A DNA stretch of 64,000 nucleotides from Moraxella equi (GTDB lineage Bacteria > Pseudomonadota > Gammaproteobacteria > Pseudomonadales > Moraxellaceae), in NCBI RefSeq assembly GCF_002027555.1, contig NZ_MXAP01000012.1:3712-67711 (forward strand), written 5' to 3'. Of this stretch, positions 37,857 through 47,608 are shown piece after piece (the stretch's first letter is position 1; each line of letters starts with the position of its first letter). The translations under genes and the position numbers were made by a program. Below the pieces are notes generated by a model. It was not told the DNA's origin. It did no database searches and saw only the letters and a list, made by a program, of their open reading frames with translations.

Positions 37857-39440
37857 TTAGTGTTCACGAGTCGCCCTAAACTCAACTTCTGGATACCGCT
37901 CTTGCATTAACTGCAAATTGACACGGCTTGGGGCAAGGTAGGTCAGATAACCACCGCCGTCTAAGGACAGTTGGTCGTGGGCTTTTTTCTTAAATTTTTC
38001 AAACGCCACTTTATCATCACAATGCACCCACCGCACGGTAGCGATACTAATTGGCTCAAAGCTACATTGCACCTTATATTCTTCGAGCAAACGATGTGCC
38101 ACCACTTCAAATTGTAGCACGCCCACCGCTCCCAAAATCAAATCATTATTGATTTGGGGCATAAAGACTTGGGTTGCTCCTTCCTCACTAAGCTGTTGCA
38201 AGCCTTTTTGTAATTGCTTGGATTTGAGTGGGTCTTTTAGCACCACACGGCGAAACAACTCAGGGGCAAAGTGCGGAATGCCTGTAAAATTCAAGGTTTC
38301 GCCACTGGTAAAACTATCCCCAATCTGAATCGTGCCGTGATTGTGCAAGCCAATAATGTCGCCAGTATACGCCTCTTCTAGGCTTTCACGGTCGCCTGCT
38401 AGGAACATCAACGCGTCCGAGACTCGCACTTCTTTGCCAATGCGAATGTGGTTCATTTTCATTCCCCGTTCGTATTTGCCAGAGCAAATTCGCATAAAGG
38501 CGACACGGTCTCGGTGTTTGGGGTCCATATTGGCTTGGATTTTAAAGACAAAACCTGTAAAGTTTGGCTCGTCCGCCTTGACCACTCGTTCAACCGCCGT
38601 GTGGTCTTTTGGGGCAGGGGCGTATTTGGTTAAGGTGTCTAGCACCATATTCACGCCAAAGTTGCCAAGTGCTGTACCAAATAGGACGGGCGTTTGTTTG
38701 CCTGCCAAAAATTCATTTTCGTCCCAATCGCCAAACGCCATTTCGGCAAGTTCCACACCTTCCAAAAACTCATTCCAAAGCAGTTCACCCAAACGGCTTT
38801 TGATGTGTTCGTGGTCGTAGCCGTCAAGCGTTTCAATGGCAGTGATTTGTGTACCAAAGCCTTTTTTGTACAGATAAGTTTTGCCATCCAAAAAGCTATA
38901 CACGCCCACAAAATCTTGCCCCATACCAATGGGATAGCAAAACGGCACGCATGTGATTTTTAGCACGCTTTCAATTTCATCAAGCAGGGCGAGCGGATTT
39001 TGGATTTCACGGTCAAGTTTATTGACAAAGCTGATGATGGGTGTGTCTCGCATACGACAAACTTCCATTAGCTTAATCGTCCGCTCTTCCACGCCTTTTG
39101 CCCCGTCAATCACCATTAAGGCACTATCAACGGCGGTCAAAGTGCGGTAAGTGTCTTCTGAGAAATCGGCGTGTCCGGGGGTGTCTAGTAGGTTTACCAT
39201 ACACTCGCCATAGGGAAATTGCATTACCGATGTGGTAATAGAAATCCCCCGCTCTTGCTCCATACTCATCCAGTCGGAGGTAGCGTGTTTGTCGGTTTTA
39301 CGAGATTTGACTTCGCCTGCGGTTTGAATGACCTGCCCCCACAGTAGGAGCTTTTCGGTCATTGTGGTTTTACCTGCGTCAGGGTGGCTGATGATGGCGA
39401 AAGTACGGCGTTTTTGGATTTCGGATAAGAGCTTCTTCAT
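37857..39440 (-). CDS. prfC: Peptide chain release factor 3
   Basis: GTPase that removes RF1/RF2 from ribosomes after termination. The 527-residue protein has the family length and the full G motifs: [19 protein letters not shown] (G1), the [10 protein letters not shown] switch, [18 protein letters not shown] (G3) and SFVNKLDRE (G4). The C-terminal domain III ends with [22 protein letters not shown] as in RF3. It follows the AT-rich island with a 26-base gap. Confidence 0.97.
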   Translation of the reverse strand: MKKLLSEIQKRRTFAIISHPDAGKTTMTEKLLLWGQVIQTAGEVKSRKTDKHATSDWMSMEQERGISITTSVMQFPYGECMVNLLDTPGHADFSEDTYRTLTAVDSALMVIDGAKGVEERTIKLMEVCRMRDTPIISFVNKLDREIQNPLALLDEIESVLKITCVPFCYPIGMGQDFVGVYSFLDGKTYLYKKGFGTQITAIETLDGYDHEHIKSRLGELLWNEFLEGVELAEMAFGDWDENEFLAGKQTPVLFGTALGNFGVNMVLDTLTKYAPAPKDHTAVERVVKADEPNFTGFVFKIQANMDPKHRDRVAFMRICSGKYERGMKMNHIRIGKEVRVSDALMFLAGDRESLEEAYTGDIIGLHNHGTIQIGDSFTSGETLNFTGIPHFAPELFRRVVLKDPLKSKQLQKGLQQLSEEGATQVFMPQINNDLILGAVGVLQFEVVAHRLLEEYKVQCSFEPISIATVRWVHCDDKVAFEKFKKKAHDQLSLDGGGYLTYLAPSRVNLQLMQERYPEVEFRATREH

Positions 39441-39520
39441 AGGGATTTCTTAATCAACATAAAAGGGTTATTATACTTGAAATAACCATAAACTTCACAT
39501 AAAAAAACCGCCATTAGCAG

Positions 39521-39889
39521 TCAGTAAGTCAATTTGTCCACGCTTGGCAAATCAAACGGTGGGTGCGTACTAATATCCACCAGCACAATGACGCCATCAT
39601 AATGACAATAATGCAAAATATATTCGCTTGTCAAATCGCCATTGGCTTGCTTGACATAACATGGCACGCCAAGATGATAATGGTGCAGGCAGTATTTTTG
39701 GGCAAATTTGGCGTGCTTGAGTTCTTTTTTGGTGCGGGGATTTGGTAGGACGGACGATTTGTTGCGACCTTTTAAGTGTTTAATGCCACGATTGGTTACG
39801 CAAAAGATAAATTCATCAATCGCATCCTTTGTAGCTTCATCAAGATTGTTTAGTTCGCCTTTCAAATAATGAGAAAAAAGAACATTCAT
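39521..39889 (-). CDS. Putative toxin of a third toxin-antitoxin pair (YafO/RelE-like)
   Basis: From the ATG at 39889, which overlaps the upstream stop as ATGA, the product has 122 residues; a longer frame to 39928 would run well into the antitoxin gene. The core GRNKSSVLPNPRTKKELKHAKFAQKYCLHHY followed by EYILHYC and IVLVDIS resembles, in order and spacing, the YafO group of ribosome-dependent RNases. This comparison is from memory and weak. The toxin role is inferred mainly from gene arrangement, size and basic charge. Confidence 0.55.
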   Translation of the reverse strand: MNVLFSHYLKGELNNLDEATKDAIDEFIFCVTNRGIKHLKGRNKSSVLPNPRTKKELKHAKFAQKYCLHHYHLGVPCYVKQANGDLTSEYILHYCHYDGVIVLVDISTHPPFDLPSVDKLTY

Positions 39890-40188
39890 GCATTTTTCCC
39901 CAAAGTAGGCGAAACATTTCTTGTCCAATGTCTAAGCTCCTCTATGGTCTCAAACTTTGGCACCAATATGCCGTTTTTTAGAGCTTCCTCCTTACTTTCA
40001 AAGCCTTTTAACCGTTCTTGCATCACGTCCATATCAAAGACCATGACATCATCAATATGCTTAGGCATATCATTTTCCAAAGTGGCTTTGATGGCGTTTA
40101 GGATATAGTCATTGACGCTTACGCCTTGTTTTTCGGCGGTGATGGTGATGGTTTCTTGCATTTCTGGGGGTAGGTCTAGGGTAATCAT
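39886..40188 (-). CDS. Putative antitoxin of the third pair, ribbon-helix-helix N-terminus
   Basis: A 100-residue protein. Residues 1-36 (MITLDLPPEMQETITITAE, GVSVNDYILNAI) have the strand-helix-helix pattern of MetJ/Arc-type repressors; the remainder is acidic to mixed and ends near the toxin start. Its stop overlaps the toxin start (ATGA). Likely represses its own promoter. Confidence 0.7.
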   Translation of the reverse strand: MITLDLPPEMQETITITAEKQGVSVNDYILNAIKATLENDMPKHIDDVMVFDMDVMQERLKGFESKEEALKNGILVPKFETIEELRHWTRNVSPTLGKNA

Positions 40189-40288
40189 AACTTATTTATC
40201 CAAGTGTTTTTGTCATTATCCCAAAATCTCGGATTTTGTCAATATTGAAAAAATGCTATAATCAACCATTATCACGCAGGAAAAACCC

Positions 40289-40651
40289 ATGTCCGCATTC
40301 AACCAAACCAAAGGCTTAAAACGTATCATCAAAACCCTATCTTATTCCAAAGACGGTTTTAAAGTGGCTTTAAAAGAACCTGCCATTTTTCAGTTAATGA
40401 TGTTACATTTGCCCTTAATGGGCTTGGCATTATGGCTGGATTTTGCTTTGGCGGTTAAGATGATGTTGATTGTTGGCTCATTTTTATCGCTCATTGTGGA
40501 GTTTTTTAACACTGCCCTAGAAGCTGCCGTTGACCACACATCTATGGAGCATCACCCCCTTGCCAAAATCGCCAAAGATGTTGGCTCATCTGCTCAGTCG
40601 CTGGCACTTATTTTGGTGGCGGTGCTGTGGGGCATGGCGATTTTTGGATAA
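40289..40651 (+). CDS. dgkA: Diacylglycerol kinase
   Basis: Integral-membrane kinase that phosphorylates diacylglycerol formed during periplasmic glucan or lipid A modification. The 120 residues contain the family signature: GLKRIIKTLSYSKDGFKVALKEPAIFQ at the N-terminal amphipathic region and VEFFNTALEAAVDH with the catalytic Glu/Asn at about 75-88, followed by KIAKDVGSSAQSLALILV. Three membrane helices. Divergent from the toxin-antitoxin pair on the left. Confidence 0.95.
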   Translation: MSAFNQTKGLKRIIKTLSYSKDGFKVALKEPAIFQLMMLHLPLMGLALWLDFALAVKMMLIVGSFLSLIVEFFNTALEAAVDHTSMEHHPLAKIAKDVGSSAQSLALILVAVLWGMAIFG

Positions 40652-40701
40652 AAACAAAAAGAGCAAAACCATTTGCCCTTTTATCATGATTAATCAACCC
40701 A

Positions 40702-41067
40702 TCAGCCATCAGACTTTTTGACAAAAACCAACATCAGCCAGCCGATGATAAGTAGCGTTCCGCCCATTGGGGTTATCGCTCCAAGCCATCTAGGCATCCC
40801 CAGTGCCATCAAGTAAAGCGTACCACTAAAAATGGCAATGCCTATTTGCAAGGTCATGGCAACCCTATGAATGCGATAGGCAGATACCACCCCCAACATG
40901 CCCAACGCCAATATCCCCAAGCCATGCACGAACAGATAGAGTGTGGCAGTCTGCCAAATATCAAGCTCATAAGGCGTGGCGATTTTCTTTAAGCCGTGAG
41001 CCCCAAACGCCCCAAGTGCCACCGCTGTCGCAAGATTCACACCTGCTACTTTTATCCAGTTTATCAT
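40702..41067 (-). CDS. DUF423 small membrane protein
   Basis: A 121-residue protein with four hydrophobic helices. The GAFGAHGLKKIATPYELDIWQTATLYLFVHGLGILALG stretch (key residues GAFGAHGL and WxTAxxYxxxHxLG) is the hallmark of the DUF423/TMEM256 family, of unknown function. It starts 17 bases after the rpoH stop on the same strand and may be co-transcribed with it. Confidence 0.9.
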   Translation of the reverse strand: MINWIKVAGVNLATAVALGAFGAHGLKKIATPYELDIWQTATLYLFVHGLGILALGMLGVVSAYRIHRVAMTLQIGIAIFSGTLYLMALGMPRWLGAITPMGGTLLIIGWLMLVFVKKSDG

Positions 41068-41084
41068 TTGTTCATCTGTTCGTT

Positions 41085-42311
41085 CTAATCAAAGAGCATG
41101 TTATCAATGGTCATTGCTTCACGGATTTTATCCATGGCGTTTTTCTCAATCTGACGCACCCGCTCGGCTGAGATGTTATAGACCGCCGCTAAGTCATGCA
41201 AAGTGGATTTTTGGTCGGCAAGCCAACGCTGAGTGATGATGTCCCGAGAACGCTCATCCAAGCCGTCCATCGCTTCTTTTAGGGCGGTGGTCGTATTCTC
41301 TTCCCAATCGGCATCTTCGACCATCTCGGCAGGATTGACCCCATCCTCCAAAAAGAGCTGGGGAGCATAACGCCCATCTTCATCGTCAGAGTCTTGTAGC
41401 TCAAAGGACGCATCATAACTGGTCAAACGTGATTCCATTTCTAGGACTTGCTTGACCGTGACGTTTAGGTCTTTGGCGATGGCTTCGGCTTCTTCTAAGG
41501 TAAGCTGATTGCTTGATTTTTTAAGGCTACGCAAATTAAAAAACAGCTTACGGTGTGCTTTGGTGGTGGCAACTTTGACAATCCGCCAATTTTTGATGAC
41601 AAATTCATGAATCTCCGCCTTAATCCAATGCACCGCAAAGCTCACAAGGCGTACGCCCTTGGTAGGGTCAAAGCGTTTGACCGCTTTCATGAGTCCCAAA
41701 TTACCTTCTTGAATCAAATCCGCCTGCGACAGACCATACCCTGAATAACTGCGTGCGATGTGTATCACAAACCGCAAATGACTCATGACCAGTAGCCGTG
41801 CCGCTTCCACGTCGCCATCTTGATAGTACCGCTCGGCAAGCTCTCGCTCTTCGTCGGGGGTCAAGATAGGAATCTGATGTACGGTATTGATGTACGCCCC
41901 CAAATTCACCCCAGGGGCGGTCAAATTGGCAGGCATGGCAGGCACCAAATCCTTGGTGGCGACGTCATAACGTGGTACGGCACTGGGGGCGTGGCTAGTA
42001 TGGTTGGCAAGCACAGGAGCAAGGCTTGCCCCATCATGGGACTGCTCGTCCGTTTCTAATTCACTCTCTGACTCATCGAATGCCAGCCCATCAGCGTCAT
42101 CAATCTCATGAAAGCCGTCCAATTCGTCTAATTCATCAGATAACAACTCATCAGACAGTAGCCCATCAGAAAAACCGTCAAGCTCATCTAATCCATCATC
42201 TAGCTCATCTTCATCTAACATATCAGACGACTTAAAATCACGCTCATCGGCATAATCACCGCCATAATCGTCAAAGTCATCAAAACCATCATAATCATAA
42301 TTTTTGGGCAT
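41085..42311 (-). CDS. rpoH: RNA polymerase sigma-32 factor RpoH with a long acidic N-terminal extension
   Basis: From about residue 125 the protein matches RpoH: LGAYINTVHQIPILTPDEE (region 1.2/2.1), SHLRFVIHIARSYSGYGL, LIQEGNLGLMKAVKRFDPTKGVRLVSFAVHWIKAEI (regions 2.3-2.4), the RpoH box HRKLFFNLR, and region 4.2 TLHDLAAVYNISAERVRQIEKNAM. It directs heat-shock transcription. The first 120 residues are unusual: strongly acidic and repetitive (DELDELDGF-type units), so the protein is 408 residues against about 285 in relatives. An ATG at about residue 126 would give a normal length but lacks a clear ribosome site; the upstream ATG has a weak AGAAAG. Confidence 0.92.
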   Translation of the reverse strand: MPKNYDYDGFDDFDDYGGDYADERDFKSSDMLDEDELDDGLDELDGFSDGLLSDELLSDELDELDGFHEIDDADGLAFDESESELETDEQSHDGASLAPVLANHTSHAPSAVPRYDVATKDLVPAMPANLTAPGVNLGAYINTVHQIPILTPDEERELAERYYQDGDVEAARLLVMSHLRFVIHIARSYSGYGLSQADLIQEGNLGLMKAVKRFDPTKGVRLVSFAVHWIKAEIHEFVIKNWRIVKVATTKAHRKLFFNLRSLKKSSNQLTLEEAEAIAKDLNVTVKQVLEMESRLTSYDASFELQDSDDEDGRYAPQLFLEDGVNPAEMVEDADWEENTTTALKEAMDGLDERSRDIITQRWLADQKSTLHDLAAVYNISAERVRQIEKNAMDKIREAMTIDNMLFD

Positions 42312-42403
42312 GTTTTCTTTCTACCAACAAATCATCAGTTTAAATATCGCCCCATTTTAAGCCGAAATCCGCCCAAATGCTAGCGGTTTTTACACCTTTT
42401 TGT

Positions 42404-42622
42404 TAGGACATGTGAACATTGATAACATTTATTAACATTTGGTGAAATTTTATGATTTTAAATTATTTTTGCATGAAAAATGGTCAAATCTAGTTTTTCA
42501 TCGTCAAAATTTTGTTTGATAGAGTGGCTATCAAACTTCATTTTTTCCTTAAAAAACAGGCAGTCCCCTTGCTTTTTTAAACAGGTATTTTTCATTGCAA
42601 ATACCAACGTTCAACACGCCCT
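42404..42622. repeat. MITE-like repeat, copy D
   Basis: Same orientation as copies A, E and F. The left end (TAGGACATGTGAACATTGATAAC) is degenerate but aligns with copy E. Internal TTTTTGCATGAAAAATGG, TTTTTCATCGTCAAAA and CTTTTTTAAACAGGTA are shared; the right end is AACACGCCCTA. It overlaps the 3' end of the TusA-like gene, contributing its last codons and stop, and lies upstream of rpoH. Confidence 0.8.
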
Positions 42623-42973
42623 AATTAAAAAGTGAAAGATTGTATCTGTTTGCCCATACGCCCATGTCTTGACCGTCAGCCCGTTTTTTTGGCAATACGC
42701 CACAAGGTCGGTTTGTGAATTTTTATCAGTGGCAAGCAGGTACAACCCCCGCCCTGCCCCCACATCTCGCAAGGTTACTTTTGCCTTTAACAAAGGCATG
42801 GGGCAAGGCAGACGGCGTGCATCAAAAAAATGACTGACACACGCCACGTCATCGGCGGTTATCAGACGCTCAGTCAAAGCAAAATGCAAAGCATCCGTCA
42901 TATTAACATCATCTACCACATCGGCAGGCACAATGTCATAAATAAGGTCAAAAACAGCAGATAAATCGGTCAT
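42611..42973 (-). CDS. TusA-family sulfur-carrier-like protein
   Basis: The 120-residue protein has an N-terminal extension of about 46 residues followed by a TusA/SirA domain. The motif DARRLPCPMPLLKAK (51-65) carries the persulfide-forming Cys57, with the CPxP loop intact. TusA-type proteins relay sulfur for tRNA thiolation or other targets; this may be a paralogue with a specialised role. The C-terminal residues (LIRAC) and the stop are encoded by the inverted terminus of repeat copy D, so the natural end has been changed. The 318-base gap upstream (42974-43291) shows nothing else. Confidence 0.8.
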   Translation of the reverse strand: MTDLSAVFDLIYDIVPADVVDDVNMTDALHFALTERLITADDVACVSHFFDARRLPCPMPLLKAKVTLRDVGAGRGLYLLATDKNSQTDLVAYCQKNGLTVKTWAYGQTDTIFHFLIRAC

Positions 42974-43291
42974 GGCAATGGCTCAAAAATGGCTCAAAAA
43001 CAGCTTAGAATAACCCATCATGGGGGCAAATCCATGACTTTACAAGATAATCACGGGGCAAATCAATGTCCATACTATTTTTTATAAAAGCCAAATCGTT
43101 ATGTTTCTTATGTCAATTTTTGGCATGATGTAAATAAAACAGACACCACTATAAACAAACCCACGTCGCTTAATAATTCATCTATTTACAAAAACCTTTA
43201 ATAAAAATAACGCAGGTTCACCAAAATTCTGATAAGATAATGCATGATTTGGCAATTTCGCCAATATTTAATTTATTTGATAGGATACTCC

Positions 43292-43915
43292 ATGAGTTTA
43301 TTACAAAACATCATCACCCAAGTCGCCCAAAATGCCCTAACAGGCGGTCAAGCCCAACAGCAAAATAGCGGACTTGGTGGCGTGCTAGGTAGCGTACTTG
43401 GCGGTCAATCCCAAGCCCAAGGCGGACTAGGCGGGGTATTAGGCTCGCTCCTAGGCGGTGGGCAAACTCGCCAAAACGTGCCTGCCAGTGACCTAGGCAG
43501 TGTGTTGGGTCAAGTGCTTGGCAGTCAGTCCGCCCAACAAAAAGGCGGGTTTAACAAAAATACCCTACTCCTTGCCCTTATCCCCATCGTGCTGGGCTAT
43601 ATCCAAAAAAATGGCGGTCTGTCAGGCGTGCTTGCCAAATTCCAAGGTAACGGACTGGGCAATAAAGCCCAATCATGGGTAAACATCGACACCGATAATG
43701 ACGGACTAGACGCCCAGGACGTGATGAGTCTGTTCGGTAAAGATGAGATTAACCGTGCCTGTCAGCAAACAGGAGCCAGCGAGACAGAAGTCTGCCAAGG
43801 CATTGCCGAGCTACTACCACAAGTGATGAACGACCTAACCCCCAATGGCGACCTAGCCACCGAAAACGAAGCCAATGCCGAGATTAGTCAGATTCTAAAA
43901 CAACTGCAAGGTTAA
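43292..43915 (+). CDS. DUF937-like protein with an EF-hand-like loop
   Basis: From the ATG at 43292 (AGGA 7 bases upstream) the product is 207 residues; an earlier in-frame start at 43244 has no ribosome site. The first half is Gly/Gln-rich with three near-repeats of LGGVLGSxLGG, as in DUF937 proteins. NIDTDNDGLDAQDVMSLFG at about 139-157 has the DxDxDG spacing of a calcium-binding loop. Residues 167-190 include a possible disulfide pair (CQQTGASETEVCQG). Function unknown; location uncertain because no signal peptide is evident. Confidence 0.75.
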   Translation: MSLLQNIITQVAQNALTGGQAQQQNSGLGGVLGSVLGGQSQAQGGLGGVLGSLLGGGQTRQNVPASDLGSVLGQVLGSQSAQQKGGFNKNTLLLALIPIVLGYIQKNGGLSGVLAKFQGNGLGNKAQSWVNIDTDNDGLDAQDVMSLFGKDEINRACQQTGASETEVCQGIAELLPQVMNDLTPNGDLATENEANAEISQILKQLQG

Positions 43916-43943
43916 TCGGCACAATCCGCCATCAGCAGACCAT

Positions 43944-43973
43944 AAAAAAGAGTGTTATTAAACACTCTTTTTT
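43944..43973 (+). terminator. Bidirectional terminator between DUF937 and RTX genes
   Basis: AAAAAAGAGTGTT pairs with AACACTCTTTTTT around ATTA. It serves both convergent genes. Confidence 0.9.
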
Positions 43974-43993
43974 AACATTCTTAGCCTTAAACC

Positions 43994-46900
43994 TTAAATA
44001 ATCACATCCGCCATCTTGATAATCTCATCATGCCCGACAAACTTATCATTGATGTAGATACGTTCTATGTTGGGGGATGATTTTTGGCTTGGTATGATAC
44101 TGCCTGATTTGAAATAATCTTCAATAATAATGCCATCATCATTTTGCTTGACATCAATAAACAGATGATTGCCCTGTTTGGCAAAGCCCAAATCAGACAA
44201 CGTCAGCCCCGAAATCTTTAAGATATCCAACCCACCAACATCACGAATCGTGTCCAGACCATCGCCTTTGTGATACAGATAAGTATCATTGCCATAGCCA
44301 CCGACAAGCAGGTCGTTATCAAGTCCGCCAATTAAAGTGTCATGACCAAATCCACCGATGAGCGTGTCATTACCACGACCACCACTTAGGACATCATCTC
44401 CTGTCAGGCCATTGATGGTATTGGCTTTATCATCACCTGTGATGTCATCAGCACCGAGCTTGCCCACATATCGCTTACCAACAGTGATGGGGTCAGGCGT
44501 TGGCGTGATGGGCAGAACAGGCTCTGGCATCACGATGGGCTCACTGCCTTTGATGGTAAAGCTGGCATTGGTACTGACACTCTGACCGAAGCTGTCTGTC
44601 GCTGTTATGGTAATGTCATGCATGCCAATCTCTGTGGTCGCAGGGTCTATGATGAGATGATTGTTGTCAATGTAGATACCGCTCAAAGAATTTGCCGATA
44701 GCGAATAACTTAACGCATCACCATCGTTATCAACAAACAGCTTATCTAGACCTATCTGCATCATGGCATCATCTTGGCTTAGCACAAGCGGTAGAGTCAA
44801 GGCAGAGACGAGCGTTGGTCGTTCATTTACTCTTAGTGTGAAGCTGGTATTGGCATGCTCGCCCTTGGGGTCGGTGGCGGTCAATGTGATGTTAAATACC
44901 CCTTTATCAGGTGCCCTGCCTGTTAGCATCTTTGTAGCAGGGTCAAAATGCAGTCCATCCGCCCCTTGGATGCTATACGTCAGCTCATCACCATCAGCAT
45001 CGAAGAATACCTCGCCAAGACCGAGTGCGATGTCTCGCTCTGCCAACACCATCTGGTCAGAGACGGGATTATGAACGATAGGAGCGGTGTTTTTGGTTTC
45101 TTTTAGTATCATGCCTAGCAAGATGTCATTGTCGCCATTTTTTGTGATGGGGGTGTCTTTGATGGCAATGGAGGCGTTGAAATCTTTGCTTAATAGGCTG
45201 TAGTTGCCGTTATCGTATCTTATCAAGTCAAATTTGCCATCATCGCTTTGGTAGAGGTTGCTGGCATTGGCGGATTTAAAAAACTGTGTGCCTGTTAGAT
45301 CATAATGATTGATTTTGATGATGCCACCATTATCACTGTCAATGATGGTTTTGTCATCCGCCCCGCTTTTGGCTAGGTCTTCTAGGTCAAACACATACGC
45401 ATCATTCCCTTTGCCACCAATTAGCCTATCTCTTCCTGCACCGCCTTTTAGCGTGTCATTCCCTTCAATATCCTCATCTCTGTTATCATCACCCCATAGG
45501 ATGTCATCACCCTCACCACCATCTAGATAATCATTGCCATATTGACCGATGATAAGGTCGTCTCCCTTGCCGCCGTACAAAAAGTCATTGGCATTGTGTT
45601 TGTATGATTCGTCTAAAAGATGGTAATTATTTGCCAAAGCAATGTCTTTTTGTTTGGTTAAGAGATAATCCATTTTGTCAGTATCTACTTGAATGTTCCA
45701 TTCAAAGGTTTTGTAGTCTTGTAAATTTGCGGTTTTTTGTTTTAGGGTGTTTTCTTTGTGATTGACTTGGTCGTAGGTATGCTCTATGCTTAAAATCTGA
45801 TTATCACTGCGTAGCACTTGATTTTTTATGCCAAACCTAATATGTCCATCACCCAATATCACATCATCGCCACCACCGCCATACACATAATCATTATCCG
45901 CCCCACCTTGTAAAAAGTCTTTATTTGCTCCCCCATAAATCACATCACTTCCTTGTCCGCCTAATGCCCAGTCTCCTTTGTCGTTGTTATGGGTGTTATT
46001 AGACTCTGCTTGTTCATTGTCCACCCAAATAATATCATCCCCAATCCCTGCTGCAATCAAATCTCTTCCCATGCCACCAATAATAATATCTTTATCCACC
46101 CCAATTAAATTACCCTCTTTGTCTTGTTTTGGCTTAGGTAGTCTTTGACTGTCTTTGGGTTCAAAATCATAAAAGACTGCAGAGCCATAAATCACATCAT
46201 TGCCATCACCTCCTTTTAGGGTATCATGACCATCACCGCCATAAATCACATCATTGCCTCCTTGTGTGTCTATATCAAGGCGTTTGTCAGCCCCCAGTGC
46301 ATTGATAAAGTCCACTTTATCAGAACCCATCACAGCGATGTTGTCAGAAACAAAGCCATTGATATGAATGGTTGAATGCAGTTTATCATCAGTCTTGATG
46401 GTATAGACACCATGTGTGTCAGCTTCTTCTTTGGAGCGGGCTAAGACAAGAGAAAGGGCGGAATAAACATTGTGGTTGTCGCCTGTGATGGTGGCGGCGG
46501 TGAAGAAGTCTTTGATGGTAACGCTGTCAGCAGGAGAATTGGTAGAAGTAATTAATAAATCATTGGCACCTTTGATGGCGGTATAGAGTACATTTCCTTG
46601 ATTGTCTTTTGCTTCCCATATGCCCGATGTGCCGTCTTTTAGAATAAAGTCTTTGGGGAGTTGCTTGCCATCAAATAGGATTTTGCCTTTGCCGTCTTTG
46701 TCATAGATGGTATCACGGTCTTTGATGTGGTAGGTGTCGTAGCCTTGTTCGTCAAGCAAATTATCAGCACCTTCGCCACCGATTAGGGTGTCGTTGCCTG
46801 TTCCGCCATAAAGATGGTCGTTGCCTGCTTTGCCATCTAAGGTATCATTACCGTCTAGACCTTTGATTGTATTGTGTTTCCAGTTTCCCTCTATATAATC

Positions 46901-47608
46901 ATTAGTTACAATACCATCTTCATCGCCAACCAATGCAATGTTGTCTTCTCTATAAGCATCCACCCACTCTAACACATCATTATATTTATCCTCCACTGCT
47001 TTTTTAAATGGACTTAGGGTTTTTTCAAGAGCCTGCTGTAATTCCTCTGGGGATATTTCTGAACTAATGAGAACAGACCACAAATCATCAATATGAATAT
47101 TTGAGCCCAATTTTTCATCAGCAGACGCTAGGTTTCCTAAAAACGCAAATATTTGACTAACGGCACCAAGTGCAAATTTTACAACAACATGTTTAACATC
47201 ACTAAATACATTAAATAAGTCTGATGCTACGGTCGCAATATCTGGCAAATTGACAGTTTTATTCTCAAGATATTCTGTAAATATCTCCACAGTTGTGTCG
47301 GCAATTCTAGTTCCTGCAAGCAACTTTTGTGCGACATCACTATTTTTTATAAAGAAGGTTAAATCAGTTAAGAGCATACCAAAGGCAAAAGACATATCTT
47401 CTTTTATATCAAGAATATTTCTATTAATTTTATATATTTCAGATGCGTCATTCGTTGCTTGCAACTTAACATTTTCTTTTCCAAGATTAACCATGCCAAT
47501 GCCCAATGACATAGCATTATTCCCAATACCTATCATGGACATAAATACTTCATTGGTTGATATATCATCTTTGATATATTTGTTGTTTGTGATTCTACGG
47601 TTGTTCAT
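43994..47608 (-). CDS. Large RTX calcium-binding protein
   Basis: From the ATG at 47608 (GAGGA 9 bases upstream) about 1204 residues; an ATG 7 codons earlier lacks a ribosome site. The first ~240 residues are helical with hydrophobic patches and no signal peptide. RTX blocks of GGxGxDxLx type follow at about 250-285, 435-485, 540-600, 695-755 and 1080-1140. Between them, about 860-1050, lie two cadherin-like (CADG) repeats (FFDADGDELTYSI, FVDNDGDALSYSL). The C-terminus is suited to type I secretion. Calcium outside the cell would fold the RTX blocks. No hlyB/hlyD genes are in the window. It is the intact member of the array described upstream; toxin, adhesin or structural role are all possible. 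Confidence 0.85.
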   Translation of the reverse strand: MNNRRITNNKYIKDDISTNEVFMSMIGIGNNAMSLGIGMVNLGKENVKLQATNDASEIYKINRNILDIKEDMSFAFGMLLTDLTFFIKNSDVAQKLLAGTRIADTTVEIFTEYLENKTVNLPDIATVASDLFNVFSDVKHVVVKFALGAVSQIFAFLGNLASADEKLGSNIHIDDLWSVLISSEISPEELQQALEKTLSPFKKAVEDKYNDVLEWVDAYREDNIALVGDEDGIVTNDYIEGNWKHNTIKGLDGNDTLDGKAGNDHLYGGTGNDTLIGGEGADNLLDEQGYDTYHIKDRDTIYDKDGKGKILFDGKQLPKDFILKDGTSGIWEAKDNQGNVLYTAIKGANDLLITSTNSPADSVTIKDFFTAATITGDNHNVYSALSLVLARSKEEADTHGVYTIKTDDKLHSTIHINGFVSDNIAVMGSDKVDFINALGADKRLDIDTQGGNDVIYGGDGHDTLKGGDGNDVIYGSAVFYDFEPKDSQRLPKPKQDKEGNLIGVDKDIIIGGMGRDLIAAGIGDDIIWVDNEQAESNNTHNNDKGDWALGGQGSDVIYGGANKDFLQGGADNDYVYGGGGDDVILGDGHIRFGIKNQVLRSDNQILSIEHTYDQVNHKENTLKQKTANLQDYKTFEWNIQVDTDKMDYLLTKQKDIALANNYHLLDESYKHNANDFLYGGKGDDLIIGQYGNDYLDGGEGDDILWGDDNRDEDIEGNDTLKGGAGRDRLIGGKGNDAYVFDLEDLAKSGADDKTIIDSDNGGIIKINHYDLTGTQFFKSANASNLYQSDDGKFDLIRYDNGNYSLLSKDFNASIAIKDTPITKNGDNDILLGMILKETKNTAPIVHNPVSDQMVLAERDIALGLGEVFFDADGDELTYSIQGADGLHFDPATKMLTGRAPDKGVFNITLTATDPKGEHANTSFTLRVNERPTLVSALTLPLVLSQDDAMMQIGLDKLFVDNDGDALSYSLSANSLSGIYIDNNHLIIDPATTEIGMHDITITATDSFGQSVSTNASFTIKGSEPIVMPEPVLPITPTPDPITVGKRYVGKLGADDITGDDKANTINGLTGDDVLSGGRGNDTLIGGFGHDTLIGGLDNDLLVGGYGNDTYLYHKGDGLDTIRDVGGLDILKISGLTLSDLGFAKQGNHLFIDVKQNDDGIIIEDYFKSGSIIPSQKSSPNIERIYINDKFVGHDEIIKMADVII

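Noticed and set aside
41085-42311. Primary sigma factor RpoD
   Set aside because: The HRKLFFNLR box, the short region 1 to 2 spacing and the lack of an RpoD non-conserved region mark it as RpoH.
43994-47608. CRISPR-like periodicity in the RTX gene
   Set aside because: The repeats are coding, degenerate 27-base RTX units, not direct repeats with unique spacers.
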